Origin: Prorocentrum cordatum
Lineage: Eukaryota > Sar > Dinophyceae > Prorocentrales > Prorocentraceae
Reading direction: 5' to 3'
Assembly (NCBI GenBank): GCA_963575745.1
Contig: CAUYUJ010007224.1
Coordinates: 492,501-556,500 of the forward strand
Length of the DNA stretch: 64,000 nt
Shown here in pieces: positions 41,321 through 53,830 of the stretch. The position numbers and the translations under genes are program-made. The notes beneath the pieces were generated by a model that was given only the letters and a program-made list of their open reading frames with translations, did no database searches and was not told the origin of the DNA. Position 1 is the first letter of the stretch; the number at the start of each line of letters is the position of its first letter.

Positions 41321-43374
41321 GAGGGCCACGTGTTCTTTCCCGCGCGCGGGTGTCCAGAGAACACAAGAGTCCGGCCCAGGATGTGGCGACCCAGAATTTG
41401 GCAGACCGTGGCGCAACCTACGGCAGAACCGATTGCGAAACATGTGTTTCACACGAGGCGGACGAGACGCAACGCAGCTTGCCTTCACAGCTTCCGCGGG
41501 GCTGTTCCCGCTCCATGTTCGCCGGTCTGGGCTGCGGGGCGGCAGGGCCCGAGTGGCGAACCGCCCCGTGAGTCCTAGTGCGGCGTGGTTCCAGGGTCAG
41601 TGCTGGAATCGGGGAGCCGGTAGCTCATCAGCCTGTCAGGAGACCAGCTCACTGGCTCATCGTTTGGCACTGCGGCTGGCCGGTGGATCGGCCTGCTGGT
41701 TCCGTGTTCTGCCCATCACTCGCAAGGGGCTCGCTCGCCGCGCGGGGGAACCTGGCCTGACGTTGCTGCACGTTGTTCGGTTGCTGCCATCTGTCATGGT
41801 GCCCGCGCATTCGTCATTGAATCGGTGGTTGCATTCCCGACGTTGTCGCTTAGACCACGGGCGAAGGCTTACTTATATATAATATACCAGGCGTTCGGGG
41901 CCCCAGGCCCTGAGGCCCTCACTGTTCCAAAACTCGCCCCTCCACCGCAACCCAGACGAGGCGTGCCGCGGGGATGCTGACGGGAAACGTGACACGGGGA
42001 ACCCGAAAGTCGGCCTCCAAAGTGGAATGGGTCCGAGTAGATGGGGTCGAAGGATCGCGCCGCATCGCCGATGCATCGGCGATGTGGCTCGATGTTGAGC
42101 CTTGCTTTCTCTATACCGCGCCGATGCATCGCCGATGCGGCAAGATCCTCCAACCCCGTCTGCTCGGATCTCATGCGGGAGGCCTCTGAAGAAGGCAACA
42201 GGTGTCCATCCCAGTATTTCGACGTCCTGATGTTGTGAGTACGGGGTCCCCAGAAATCACGCTATCAATGACCATCCTTGGATGGTTGTGGTGATGGTGG
42301 TGGCCTGATGATTTTGTTGATGATGCTGAGGATGATGGTGATGGTGATGGTGATGGTGGGTGCGGAATCGTGGCTTTGTGATGATGATGGTGGCCGCTGG
42401 TCCTCGCGGGATGTTGGAATGTGTGATGATGGTGAAAAGGGTGATGATCTGGATAGAAAAGGGGTAGAAGGAAAGAGGGTGATGTTTGCTTTTCTGCGCG
42501 GGGGTGCCCAGAGGAAGCAATGAGTCCTACCTGGGATGTGGGGGCAAACGATTGGGCACACCGCGGCGCAACCTACTGCAAAACCCGTTGCGAAACATGT
42601 GTTTCACGTGAGGCGGACGAGACGCAAGGCGGCTTGCTCTCAAAGCATCGGCGGGGTTGTTCCCGCTCTATGTTCGCCGGGCTGGGGTGCGGGGCGGAAA
42701 AGGGCCCGAGAGGCGAACCGCCCCGTGTGTCCTAGTGCGGCGTGGTTGCAGGGTCAGTGTTGGAATCGGGGAAGTCTGTCATTCGTCAACCGATCAGGAA
42801 ACCAGCTCGCTGCCTCATCTTTTGGCACTGCGGCTGGCCACTTGATAGGCGTGCCAGCTTTCCAGATATTGCATTCTGGTCATCACTCGCCAAGAATTCG
42901 CTGGCCGCGCGTGCGGGGTTGGTTCGGCGTTGTTGCACGCTGTTCTGTTGATGCAAGCTGTGACTAGGCCCGCCCGCGCATTCGTCATCGGGCGAACACT
43001 TCTGAACTACGATTCGACCAGCTACGGCCGAACATCTTTTAATATAGTTGCCCGTTGCCGGGGAGTTGATGCAATGTGTGCGTTGAGGATGGCATGATTT
43101 CATCGCTCTTTGTTTGTGAGTTACCAAGTTGCTTCAGTTATCCTGCCTCGTGCGCGAAAACCGTTTTAGGCATTATTTGCTGTGGTCTTCCCCAGCTAGT
43201 GGTGCTTCGTGTTGATTGTAGTTGGTCGCAAGTAGGCGCTAGTCGACACCAGTGGGCGCCAATAAACGCTAACAGGCGCCAGTCGGGACAGTGATACACA
43301 CGAATTGGCGCTAATGGGGCGGAGCCTGTTTTAAACTCACGGCCACACGCGATACGCATAATGCATCGTTTCCA
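41321..43374. repeat. 2.05-kb tandem duplication, unit 1
   Basis: Contains R1 copy (41321-41880), a GGGCCCCAGGCCCTGAGGCC spacer, foldback F1 copy 2 (42011-42186), GATGGT microsatellite (42285-42365) and a second R1 copy (about 42475-43370). Nearly identical to unit 2; offset 2,055-2,062 bp. Confidence 0.95.
42011..42186. mobile_element. foldback F1, copy 2
   Basis: 176 bp. Left arm: GGCCTCCAAAGTGGAA, GTCCGAGTAGATGGGGTCGA, AGGATCGCGCCGCATCGCCG, ATGCATC. Right arm is the complement with scattered changes and ends GGGAGGCCTC. Arms are about 65 bp. Confidence 0.85.
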
Positions 43375-45418
43375 AGAGGGCCATGTGTTCTTTCCCGCGC
43401 GCGGGTGTCCAGAGAACACAAGAGTCCCGCCCAGGATGTGGGGACCCAGAATTTGGCAAACCGTGGCGCAACCTACGGCAGAACCGATTGCGAAACATGT
43501 GTTTCACACGAGGCGGGCGAGACGCAGCGCAGCTTGCCTTCACAGCTTCCGCGGGGCCGTTCCCGCTCCATGTTCGCCGGGCTGGGCTGCGGGGCGGCAG
43601 GGCCCGAGAGGCCCGAGAGGCGAACCGCCCCGTGTGAGTCCTAGTGCGGCGTGGTTCCAGGGTCAGCGCTGGAATCGGGGAGTCGGTAGCTCATCAGCCT
43701 GTCAGGAGACCAGCTCACTGGCTCATCGTTTGGCACTGCGGCTGGCCGGTGGATCGGCCTGCTGGTTCCGTGTTCTGCCCATCACTCGCAAGGGGCTCGC
43801 TCGCCGCGCGGGGGAACCTGGCCTGACGTTGCTGCACGTTGTTCGGTTGCTACCATCCGTCATGGTGCCCGCGCATTCGTCATTGAATCGGTGGTTGCAT
43901 TCCCGACGTTGTCGCTTAGACCACGGGCGAAGGTTTACTTATTTATAATATACCAGGCGTTCGGGGCCCCAGGCCCTGAGGCCCTCACTTTTCCAAAGCT
44001 CGCCCCTCCACCGCAACCCAGACGAGGCGTGCCGCGGGGATGCTGACGGGAAGCGTGACACGGGGAACCCCAAAGTCGGCCTCCAAAGTGGAATGGGTCC
44101 GAGTAGATGGGGTCGAAGGATCGCGCCGCATCGCCGATGCATCGGCGATGTGGCTCGATGTTGAGCCTTGCTTTCTCTATACCGCGCCGATGCATCGCCG
44201 ATGCGGCAAGATCCTCCAACCCCGTCTGTTCGGATCTCATGCGGGAGGCCTCTGAAGAAGGCAACAGGTGTCCATCCCAGTATTTCGACGTCCTGATGTT
44301 GTGAGTACGGGGTCCCCAGAAATCACGCTATCAATGGCCATCCTTGGATGGTTGTGGTGATGGTGGTGGCCTGATGATTTTGTTGATGATGCTGAGGATG
44401 ATGGTGATGGTGATGGTGATGGTGGGTGCGGAATCGTGACTTTGTGATGATGGTGGCCGCTGGTCTTCGCGGGATGTTGGAATTGTTGATGATGGTGAAA
44501 GGGTGATGATCTGGATAGAAAAGGGGTGGAAGGAAAGAGGGTGATGTTTGCTTTTCGGCGCGGGGGTGCCCAGAGGAAGCAAGGAGTCCTACCTAGGATG
44601 TGGGGGCAAACGATCCGGCAAACCGCGGCGCAACCTACTGCAAAACCCGTTGCGAAACATGTGTTTCACGTGAGGCGGACGAGACGCAAGGCGGCTTGCT
44701 CTCAAAGCATCGGCGGGGTTGTTCCCGCTCTATGTTCGCCGGGCTGGGGTGCGGGGCGGAAAATGCCCGAGAAGCGAACCGCCCCGTGGGTCCTAGTGCG
44801 GCGTGGTTGCAGGGTCAGTGTTGGAATCGGGGAAGTCTGTCATTCGTCAACCGATCAGGAAACCAGCTCACCGCCTCATCTTTTGGCACTGCGGCTGGCC
44901 ACTTGATAGGCGTGCCAGCTTTCCAGATATTGCATTCTGGTCGTCACTCGCCAAGAATTCGCTGGCCGCGCTTGCGGGGTTGGTTCGGCGTTGTTGCACG
45001 CTGTTCTGTTGATGCAAGCTGTGACTAGGCCCGCCCGCGCATTCGTCATCGGGCGAACACTTCTGAACTTCGATTCGACCAGCTACGGCCGAACATCTTT
45101 TCATATAGTTGCCCGTTGCCGGGGAGTTGATGCAATGTGTGCGTTGAGGATGGCATGACTTCATCGTTCTTTGTTTGTGAGTTACCAAGTTGCTTCAGTT
45201 ATCCTGCCTTGTGCGCGAAAACAGTTTTAGGCATTATTTGCTGTGGTCTTCCCCAGTTGATTGTAGCTGGTCGCAATTAGGCGCTAGTCGACACCAGTGG
45301 GCGCCAATAAACGCTAACAGGCGCCAGTCGGGACATTGATACACACGAATGGGCGCTAATGGGGCGGAGCCTGTTTTAAACTCACGGCCACACGCGATAC
45401 GCATAATGCATCGTTTCC
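43375..45418. repeat. 2.05-kb tandem duplication, unit 2
   Basis: Same order as unit 1, with only scattered substitutions and small indels (for example GAAAAGGG versus GAAAATG near 44760). It ends CATAATGCATCGTTTCC, as unit 1 does. Includes F1 copy 3 at 44077-44252. Confidence 0.95.
44077..44252. mobile_element. foldback F1, copy 3
   Basis: Near-identical to 42011-42186, carried along by the 2.05-kb duplication. Confidence 0.85.
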
Positions 45419-46539
45419 CCTTCTCTATTTTCCCGCCCGCATTTATTCCATATCCTGTGCCACATCCTGTCCTTCAGTTGTCGCAGCCAGTGGCCCGTCA
45501 CGTCCAGCACGTGTTGGCCATATTGCTGAAGCTTGGCACGTCCCCAGCGCAGCCAGGACGGCCTTATTCAGAGCCCAGCGGTCCGCTCGTTTCCCCCGCG
45601 CTCGGGGGAGCAGGATTGGGTAGGACAGCGTTTTTGTGGACATGCAGTGGCAGATTTCTCGCGATGTTTTTTGGGGGATGTGTGTTAACTGCAGATAACT
45701 GTGGTGCGCAAGCCGTGGTGCAACCCTTGGCGCAACGTATAGCTGAGTCAGTGGCGCACCTAATGCGGCAGGACTATAGTCACTTCGTCTGTCCCCAGCT
45801 TATGTGCGGGCCCGCCTGACCTAAGCTGATCTATGCTCACCGTTCATGTTGCGGGGCTTGAGGACCAAGCAGCGAGCTGTCTTGAGATTTCCGTTGCGTC
45901 ACCATCTTGTGGGTTTTCTATACGACTCAGCCTTTCAGCTGTCAACCACACGACCAGCTGATAGGCTCGCCGGTTGATGGTTTGGCTGGCGTCTGATTGA
46001 GTGATCGGTTGGTTAGGAAGGGGGGTATCGGATGATTGGTTGGTCAGTTGCATAGCCGTCAAAGCATTCTCGAGGAACCCGAAGCGCAACGTATGGCGCA
46101 AGTTGTGGTGCAACCAAGCGATGGCGCGCCTAAGCCGACTGGTCAATTCGTTGTGCCCTCGCAGTTTCAGATTGGGTTCTTCCAGTCTAGGTCTGCTCGC
46201 AATTTGTGCTGCGGGCGAGGTCCAGGCCAACGTGGAGAGCCATCTTGAAATTTCCTCTGCGACAATGCCCCAGAGCCATTGTAGGAATCGGCGGATATGA
46301 TGTCAACCAGCCGATCGGCTGACCGGCTGGTCGGCTGATTGGTTGCTTCGCGACTGATCGGTTAATCGGTTGGTTGACCATTGGTCAGTTAGTCGGCCAG
46401 TCCGTTGACCATCTCTCTTGCTTTCCCTCAACCATGCCAGAAACACGATCGACCCATGAACCCGAAAAGGAATGCAGACATGTAAGGCATTGGCAACGTT
46501 CCGAAGACGCTTGGTTGGGCGACGGGCAAACGCAATGCT
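45419..46539. repeat. distant R1-like sequence and GGTTGATCGG repeats
   Basis: TGGCGCAACGTAT..GTGGTGCAACC blocks (about 45715 and 46086) and TTGTAGGAATCGGCGGAT resemble R1 weakly. 46290-46410 is a degenerate CGGTTGATCGGCTGATTGG decamer-like repeat. No gene recognised. Confidence 0.5.
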
Positions 46540-47301
46540 GAGTGTATCGGTCTTGATGTACCGTGCCGAGGGTTAGGCTGTACTGCGCCGTGCTAAATTG
46601 TGATGTGCCATGCCGCGATTGTGATATATGGCGTTGTGGATCGACTCCTCCTTTGCATCCGAGTCCTGGCCGAACTGGTTTGGATCTTAAGTTCGAGCTG
46701 CCTGTGCACATAGTAGCTGCCCAGAGCTGGTTGACAGGGGGACATGCCAGGAGGACGCGCCGCGGAGCGCCCCAAGGCATGCGCAAGGCGACGTGCCAAG
46801 GGACGTGCCATGGGGACGCACCGCAGGACGTGCCAAAGGGACGCGCTATGGAACGTGCCAATGGACGTGTCACGGGACGTGCCAGGGGACGCGCCGCGCG
46901 ACGTGCCAGAGGGACGTGCCACGGAACGTGCCAGAGGGACGTGCCAGGTTGAAATGTTGAGTGTATCGATATTGATGTACCGTGCCGAGGGTTGTGTTGT
47001 GCTGCGCCGTGGTGAATTTCGATGTGCCATACCGCGATTGTGCTCTATAGTGTTGTGGACCGAGTCTTCCTTTTGCATCCGAGTCCTGACCGAACTGATC
47101 TGAATCTTAAGCTCGAGCTGCCTGAGCACATAGTAGCTGCCCCGAAGCTAATTGACAGAGGAACATGCCAGGAGGACGCGCCGCGGAACGTCCCAAGGAA
47201 CGCGCCAGGCGACGTGCCAGGGGACGTGCCGCGGGGACGCACCGCAGGACGTGCCAAGGGGACGCGCTACGGAACGTGCCAATGGACGTGCCACCTCATG
47301 C
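46540..47301. repeat. 419-bp tandem duplication containing an ACGTGCCAGGGG array
   Basis: AGTGTATCG at 46541 and 46960 marks two units. Each has TTGATGTACCGTGCCGAGGG, TTTGCATCCGAGTCCTG.CC, CACATAGTAGCTGCCC and then a GGGACGTGCCA minisatellite. Unit 2 is shorter at its right end. Confidence 0.93.
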
Positions 47302-47640
47302 TAGACATCCGCGTGGGCGAATTGGACACGTGAAGACAAGCGGTTCGTTTGAGACATCCTCAACACATCTTCATGTTAGACGTCCGTTCCAGGCCCCCAG
47401 GAAGGCCCCAGGAGGCCCATGTTTGATACCCCCCAGGTGGCCTGGACACGTTAAAGCACTTGGTTCCGCCATGTTGGATATCCCCCCTGGGCGGCCTGGA
47501 CACGTAAAACCGCGTGGTTCCAGTTCGGGACAATCATGTTGGATATTGTGTGGCCTGGACGCGTCAACACACGTGGGACCAGCTCTGGGCAACCGTTATA
47601 CCTATACGACCGCCCTGCGGGCGATAAGGAGGTTTGGGGG
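47302..47640. repeat. ~62-bp satellite, first block
   Basis: Three decayed units of GGCCTGGACACGTTAAA..CATGTTGGATATCCCCC (about 47437, 47496, 47547). Confidence 0.8.
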
Positions 47641-47696
47641 GGGGATTGAGATCAAATGCCCACCCTGACTGACCTCCAGCCTGTCATCTTGATCTC

Positions 47697-47762
47697 ATCT
47701 CTCTCTTTCTCTCTGTCTCTCTCTCTCTCTCTCTGTGTCTCTCTCTCGCTCTCTCTCTCGCC

Positions 47763-47797
<35 letters not shown>

Positions 47798-47815
47798 CCT
47801 CTCTATCAGAGTCTC
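47697..47815. repeat. CT microsatellite
   Basis: CTCTCT with TTT, GTCT and CGCT interruptions. Confidence 0.97.
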
Positions 47816-47859
47816 CCTCCACCACGATGATGATCGCGATGACGATGACATTGGACAAG

Positions 47860-48195
47860 AAAGCCCGCCGCAGGCGCCGACAAAAATGAATTGATGGATC
47901 GGGTTGGGTGAATTGGATTGGATGGGATAAGATGGGCTGGATAAGATACGATGGGTTGGATTGGAAGAGATGGATTGGATAAGATAAGATGGATTGGATT
48001 GGCCCGCCGCAGGCGCAGAAACAAATGAATTGATGGATTGGGTTGGGTGGATTGGTTTGGGTGGGATAAGATAAGATGGGACAAGATGGGTTGGATAAGG
48101 TAAGATGGATTGGATTGGACAATATGGAGTGGATCAGATAAGTTGGATTGGATAAGAAAGCCCGCCGCAGGCGCCGACAAAAATTGATTTTGAAA
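47860..48195. repeat. GGATTGGATAAGAT repeats with three GCCCGCCGCAGGCGCC blocks
   Basis: AAGAAAGCCCGCCGCAGGCG occurs at about 47858 and 48150; a close variant lies at 48002. Between them are degenerate GGATTGGATAAGATGG units. Confidence 0.9.
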
Positions 48196-48199
48196 TTAG

Positions 48200-48385
48200 T
48201 GACATGCGTTAGCGCCGGGACGCCCGGGACACCCGGGACACCGCCCAGCCCAACTGGGACACCTCCCGGCCACCGGCGGACGGGAAACGGACTTTACGCT
48301 CCTACTGACACCTGGGACACCCGGGACACCGCCCGGCCCAACCGGCCACCGGCGGACGGGCGCACGGACTTTCGCTCTTACTTCG
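48200..48385. repeat. ~95-bp duplication with GGGACACCC units
   Basis: GGGACACCCGGGACACCGCC and GGCCACCGGCGGACGGG occur twice, each followed by ACGGACTTT.CGCTC.TACT. Confidence 0.9.
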
Positions 48386-48524
48386 GCCTAGCTTCCTAGC
48401 TACAGGAGGATCACGCGCAGCCTCGCCTCGCCCGCACGCACGACACGAACACGAAACCAAAACCAATGTCCCGGTGGGGGGTCTCCGTTTCACTGCGATC
48501 TCACCCCCCCAAACTCCGATACAC

Positions 48525-50220
48525 CATTGGGTGGCCTGGACACGTTAAAACACATGATCGTTGCGAGGGGCAAACATGTTAGATACCCCCTTGGGTGGCC
48601 TGGACACGTAAGAACAAGTGTTTCAAGCTCGGGGGAACCATGTTAGATACCCCCTTGGGTGGCTTGGACACGTTTAAACACGTGGTGCCAGCTCGGGACA
48701 ATCATGTTAGAGACACCTTTGAGTGGCCTGGGCATGTTCAACATGGTTCTTGCTCGGGGCAGTCATGTCAGATACCCCCCTGCGTGGCCTGGACACGTTA
48801 AAACACGTGGTGCCAGCTCGGGGCAATCATGTTAGATACACCCTTGAGTGGTCTGGGCACGTTAAAACACGTGGTCATTACTCGGGACAGTCTTGTTACA
48901 TACCCCCTTGGGTGGCCTGGACACGTTAAACCACGAGGTTCCAGCTCGGGACAAACATGTTAGATACTCCCCTGCGTGGCCTGGATACGCTCAATTCGCG
49001 CTCCCGCTCGAGACATCCTCGCAATGTCTTCCCTGAAGAGGCCCCCAAAGCGCCACCCCTTGCCCAGAGCAAGAACACATTACTTTTCTGTATTCGGATA
49101 TGTGTTCGGGAAGCGCTGTTCGGCCCCCCGTGCGTTTCCTGATAATTCGGCGTTGGGCCCGACGCCATGTTGGATTTCCAACTGGGCGGGCTGGACACGT
49201 AAAACACGTGGTCCCAGCTCGGAACAATCATGTTACATACCCCCTCGGGCGGCTTGGACACGTAAAAACACCAGGTTCCAGCACAGGACCATCATGTTAG
49301 ATACCCCCCTGAGTGGCCTGGACACTTGAAAATATGCGGCTCCAGCGCAGGACCACCATGTTAGATACCCCTCCTGGACGGCCTGAACACGTAAAAACAC
49401 GTGGTGTGAGCTCGGGGCAACCATGTTAGATACACCCTTGAGTTGTCTGGGCACGTGAAACCACGAGGTTCCAGCTCGGGACAAACATGTTAGATGCTCC
49501 CCTGCGTGGCCTGGATACGCTCAATTCGCGCTCCCGCTCTAGCCTTCCTCGCAATGTCTTCCCTGAAGATGCCCCCAAAGCGCCACCCCTTGCCCAGAGC
49601 AAGAACACATTACTTTTCTGGATTGGGATATGTGTTCGGGAAGCGCTGTTCGGTCCCCCGTGCGTTTCCTGATAATTCGGCGTTGGGCCCGACGCCATGT
49701 TGGATTTCCAACTGGGCGGGCTGGACACGTAAAACACGTGGTTCCAGCTCGGGACAATCATGTTACATACCCCCTCGGGCGGCCTGGACACGTAAAAACA
49801 CAGCTCCAGCACAGGACCACCATGTTAGATACCCCCCTGTGTGGCCACTTGAAAATACGCGGCTCCAGCGCAGGACCACCATGTTAGATACCCCTCCTGG
49901 ACGGCCTGAACATGTAAAAACACGTGGCTCCAGTTCGGGACCACCATGTTAGATACCCACTTGGGTAGCCTGGACATGCGAAAGCACGTGATTCCAGCTC
50001 GGGACAAACATGTTAGATACCCCCCTGCGTGGCCTGGATACGCTGAATTCGGGCCCCCGCCCGAGACATTCTCGCAATGTCTTCCCTGAAGAGGCCCCCA
50101 AACCGCCACCCCTCGCCCAGAGCAAGAACACATCATTTGTCTGTATTGGCGTATGTGTTCGGGTAGCTCTTCTCGGCCCCCCGTGCGTTTCCTGATAATT
50201 CGGCGTTGGGCCCGACGATA
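48525..50220. repeat. higher-order satellite: ~62-bp units in a ~525-bp period
   Basis: Basic unit: GGTGGCCTGGACACGTTAAA, ACACGTGGTTCCAGCTCGGG, ACAATCATGTTAGATACCCC. Three times (TGTTAGAT at 48959, 49489, 50011) the run is interrupted by the same ~190-bp segment (GCTCAATTCGCGCTCCCGCT..TTCCTGATAATTCGGCGTTG). The segment contains a 61-codon frame beginning MLDTPLRGLDTL, open in all three copies. Confidence 0.93.
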
Positions 50221-50598
50221 TCCGACTGGCCCCTAGGAGACGTCCAAGAGGTTTTCAAATAGCCCAAGAGTGCCCTCGATGCGTCAAAACTGCTTGCAGG
50301 AGGCCCCCGGGAGGCTTCCGGATTGCCTCAATCTGGCCGCAGGTGGCCTCAAGTCGGGCTTCCACGCAGCCAGGACGGCCAATGACGGCTTCAGACTGCA
50401 GAACCGATGCCCCCAAGGGACCCTCAGACGCCCCCCCAAGAGGTGCCTCCAACAGCCAGTTGACGAAGCATGCGGAACACCCCAGAAGCTCCTCAGATGC
50501 CGTCGCGCGCCTGTGCTTGATAGCGTTGTCCAAGATCGTCCAGCGCCCCCCCGGCCTGGGCTAGAACCTGACCGCGCGCGAAGCGCGCGCGATGGTTC
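50221..50598. other. no gene recognised; weak CAAGAGG/GCCTC repeats
   Basis: Resembles the degenerate CCCCCAAGAGG arrays at low density. Both strands are open. Confidence 0.45.
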
Positions 50599-50628
50599 TA
50601 GTATATATATATATACATACACACACGA

Positions 50629-50663
<35 letters not shown>
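50599..50663. repeat. AT microsatellite
   Basis: Two TATATA runs flanking ACATACACACACG. Confidence 0.97.
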
Positions 50664-50666
<3 letters not shown>

Positions 50667-51430
50667 GTCGCAGAGCCACGGTGCCGAGGTGCGGTCGTTC
50701 TGAGCTCAGGAGGGGCTCTGGTTTTCCAGCCGCTCCTCAGCTCCAGGTCGTGACACCTATGAGCGGTCGAGGCTCGCCGTGGCCAAAAGCGCCCCCTCCA
50801 TTGCGGCGGCGACCGTGGCGACGACGACGGCGCCGGCGAAGGCGCCGACGACGACGTTGGCGGAGACCGCGGCGACAACGGCGACGGTGGCCGTTGACTG
50901 TGGCGACGTCGGCGACGGCGACGTCAGACCCTTGCTTTCTGCTCGAACTGCTGGAACGCTCTCGCTCAGTGAAAGGACCGTACTGGGGCACGCCGTGGGC
51001 TGCTGGAACGCTCTCGCTCGATAAAAATGGTGCGCTGGAACATGCAGGCGGTGCGACCGCTTGCACGGTGGTTGCAACCTGCGTTTGGATCCACGCATTC
51101 GTCGTTAAGGGCACTCCTGGCGCGCTGGACGTTGCTGCCCCAGGCGCGGGTGGACGCTTCTCGACGAGGATTGGTGAAGTGGCTGCGGCCGAAAAGGCGG
51201 GCACGCACTTATCCCATGATGGCAGGGATGCGCAATGTGGGCTCTGATGTGGTTAATTATCGAAGACGCATGGTGCGAGTCACCGCCGACCCCTGCCTTG
51301 TAGAAGCGTTTGTACCGCAACGTGTCGAGCGAAAGCGCGGCCACGCTGGATTTCGTGCTCCCCCACTTGTTGGGGAAAATGTTGTGGGAACGCTAGGGAA
51401 AAACTGGTTTGGGGTTGCGCGTGGGTTCTT
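50664..51430. other. dispersed repeat plus unassigned sequence
   Basis: 50700-50810 shares CAGGAGGGGCTC.GGTTTTC, a TCCAGGTCG block and GCCAAAAGCGC with 57240-57330. 50800-50930 is GACGACGGCG-rich. 51244-51310 (TTATCGAAGACGCATGGTGC and CACCGCCGACCCCTGCCTTG) is similar to 52699-52755. The frame 51027-51446 has no recognised domain. Confidence 0.5.
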
Positions 51431-52240
51431 GAGGGCTTTCTTGTAGGCCACTTGGGGGCCTCTTGAACCATTTCGGGGTTTCGTGGGTGTGAAAGCGATC
51501 GGGGCATCTGTGGGCCATGTTGGGGACCTCTCCGGCCCGATTTGGGGCCTGCTTCTTTTTGGACAATTTGGCGCATTCCTTTTTTGTAATTTTGGAACCC
51601 GCACGGCGCCATTTGGGTGAGCCTACCGGGATTATTGGGCTGTGTTGGGCTATTTTGGGCCAGAAGCGCGAGAATCAGACAAGCAAGTACATATCAATAA
51701 CATTCAATGGTTTTGGTCTCTTGGGCTGACCGTGGGGGCCCCAAATATAGCCCACGAAACCCCCAACAGAGCCTCTTGGGCCGCTTTGGTACCATATTGG
51801 AATCATTTGTGGCCGTCTCTTTGGGAATGTACTGGAGGCCATCCGGGATCATGGGATCTCATTGGAAGCCATCTTAGATTTTTACTAGCGAGTGAGAAGA
51901 GTGAGAGGCTGACGGTTTGCATCTGCCGGCGCTTGATCCGGGTGGTCAACTGCAGCTTCTCAAGACAACCAAACGAAATACACATATCCACGCAGAGAAC
52001 ATGTCAGGCAGGCTCTTGTGGTGGTGGATATGCTGGCCTGAAGGGCCTATTGTGGTTTCTAGGGGTTTCTTGTGAACCCTATTCGGGGCCAGCCGGTTTT
52101 CTCGGAGGCCATCTTTGCAAATGGCAGGTCGGATTCCCCATATGAGGTTTGTCTTGGACCTCTTCGGGGGACTTTCGGGCCCCTCTTGGGCCTCGTGGGC
52201 CCTCTCGGGCGGATCTTGGGGGCCTCTTGGGTCGTCGTGG
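51430..52240. repeat. degenerate CTTGGGGGCCTC array
   Basis: Scattered units, densest at 51430-51560, 51715-51800 and 52150-52235, separated by less repetitive sequence. Confidence 0.65.
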
Positions 52241-52888
52241 ACTGAAGGCCGAAAAGGCGAAATTGAGAACATCATGTCGTCAACAAAAACATTGGTCTGG
52301 CCACCATGGAATTCCAAGACGCCCGAAGAGGTTTCCAAAAAGCCCCTGGAGGGTCCCTTGCGGCCATCCTGGGACACGTGAGAAGCGCGGATTCCCAAGG
52401 CCTCGGAGGAGTCACGCGGGGAGCGCCAAGAACGTGCTAGAACATCCGCACACGTTGGGGATCTGGGGCGGATATCTTATGAACGGCGCCTACACGATGA
52501 CTTTTTCAGGGCTAGCGCAGCAAGAAACGGAGTCCACAACCTGGTATTCAGTGGAAACATTAGCCGCCAAATGCCTTGCGGACGATCCCAAATCGTGCAG
52601 CGCACGATGTTTTCGGCAACGCCAGAAATGACATTTTCTTGTCGCGGGCCAGCCTGCTGACATCCAGGGAAAGTATGAAATCGATCAGGGCCGCGATCGT
52701 TGTCCGTTATCGAAGACGACTACGGCGAATCACCGCCGCCCCTTGCCTTTTGGAGGCGCCCATGTGGCCGAGCGTTGTGGCCAGAGCTTTGCGAAGCTAT
52801 CGGACAATGTGCTACACCAGTCGTTGTGGAGACCCTTCGGGGAACACGCGGGGGCGACACAAACATCGGAGGAGAGGGGTGATCTATA
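52241..52888. other. no gene recognised
   Basis: 52699-52755 matches 51244-51310. The encoded residues are also alike (YRRR..RVTADPCLVEA versus YRRRLRRITAAPCLLEA). This may be a duplicated exon or a small repeat. Confidence 0.4.
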
Positions 52889-53346
52889 CACATATATATA
52901 CACATATGTATACACATATGTATATATACAGAGGAGAACGAGGAGGAGGAGGAGGAGGAAGAGGCGGAGAAGGAGGGGGAGAAGGATCAGGAGGAGGCGG
53001 CCGAACCAGAGGTGGAGGCGGAGGCGGAAGCGGAGGCGGAGGAGGCGGAGGCGGAGGAGGTTGAGGACGTGGAGGAAGAGGCGGAGGAGGTTGATGATGA
53101 TGGTGATGATGATGATCATGATGATGATGATCATGATGATGATGCTGCTGATGATGATGACGATGATGATGCTGCTGATTACGATGCTGATGATGCTGAT
53201 GATGCTGCTGCTGATGATCGTGATGTTGATGATGATGATGCTGATGATGCTGATTATGATGATGATGATGAAGATGCTGCTGCTGATGATGATGATGATG
53301 ATGATGATACTGATACTGATAATGATGATGCTGATGATGATGATGC

Positions 53347-53408
<62 letters not shown>

Positions 53409-53490
53409 GTTGTGAGGAGGAGGAGGAGGAGGAGGAGGAGGAGGAGGAGGAGGAGGAGATGGAGGAGGAGGAGGAGGAGGAAATGGATTG
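52889..53490. repeat. AT, GGA, ATG and GGA microsatellites in series
   Basis: TATACACATATGTATA (52889-52930), GGA/GGC (52931-53085), about 100 ATG/CTG units (53090-53409), then GGA (53410-53480). Four simple repeats share borders. Confidence 0.95.
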
Positions 53491-53499
53491 GAAAAGAAC

Positions 53500-53830
53500 T
53501 TTGGGGGGCTCCTGGGGGCTTATTGGAGACCTTTTGGGGCTCTCTGGGCCTCCTGCGGGCCATTTGGGGTTTTCTTCGGCCTTCTTCGGGAGTTCCAGGA
53601 CCTTCTGACGCCGTCGGAAGCCGTCTTGGGGTGGGGGCCTCTCTGAACCGATTTGGGGCCCTCTTGGTGTGCTCCAGGGCTGTCTTGGAGACCATGTTGG
53701 GCGTCTTGGAGGCCTCCTGGGCCGTCGTGGGGCCCTCTCGGGACCGTCTTGGGGCCCTCTTGGGCCGTTTGGGGGCCATCTGGGAGGCCTTTTGGGCGAT
53801 CTTGGGGAGCGTTTGGGCGGTCTCGGGCCG
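53500..53830. repeat. degenerate CTTGGGGCCCTC array
   Basis: CTTGGGGCCCTCTTGGGCCG-type units directly after the GGA tract. It ends about 135 bp before the LINE ORF1 relic. Confidence 0.85.

Noticed and set aside
41280-41882. 200-codon frame in R1 as a conserved protein
   Set aside because: Copies at 42.5, 43.4, 44.5 and 25.3 kb preserve several frames equally well, and the frames have different lengths and endings. It looks like a non-coding repeat.
42520-42735. CETC-containing peptide shared by R1 copies as a zinc protein
   Set aside because: Only two Cys are spaced as expected, the second pair is missing, and conservation is explained by recent duplication.
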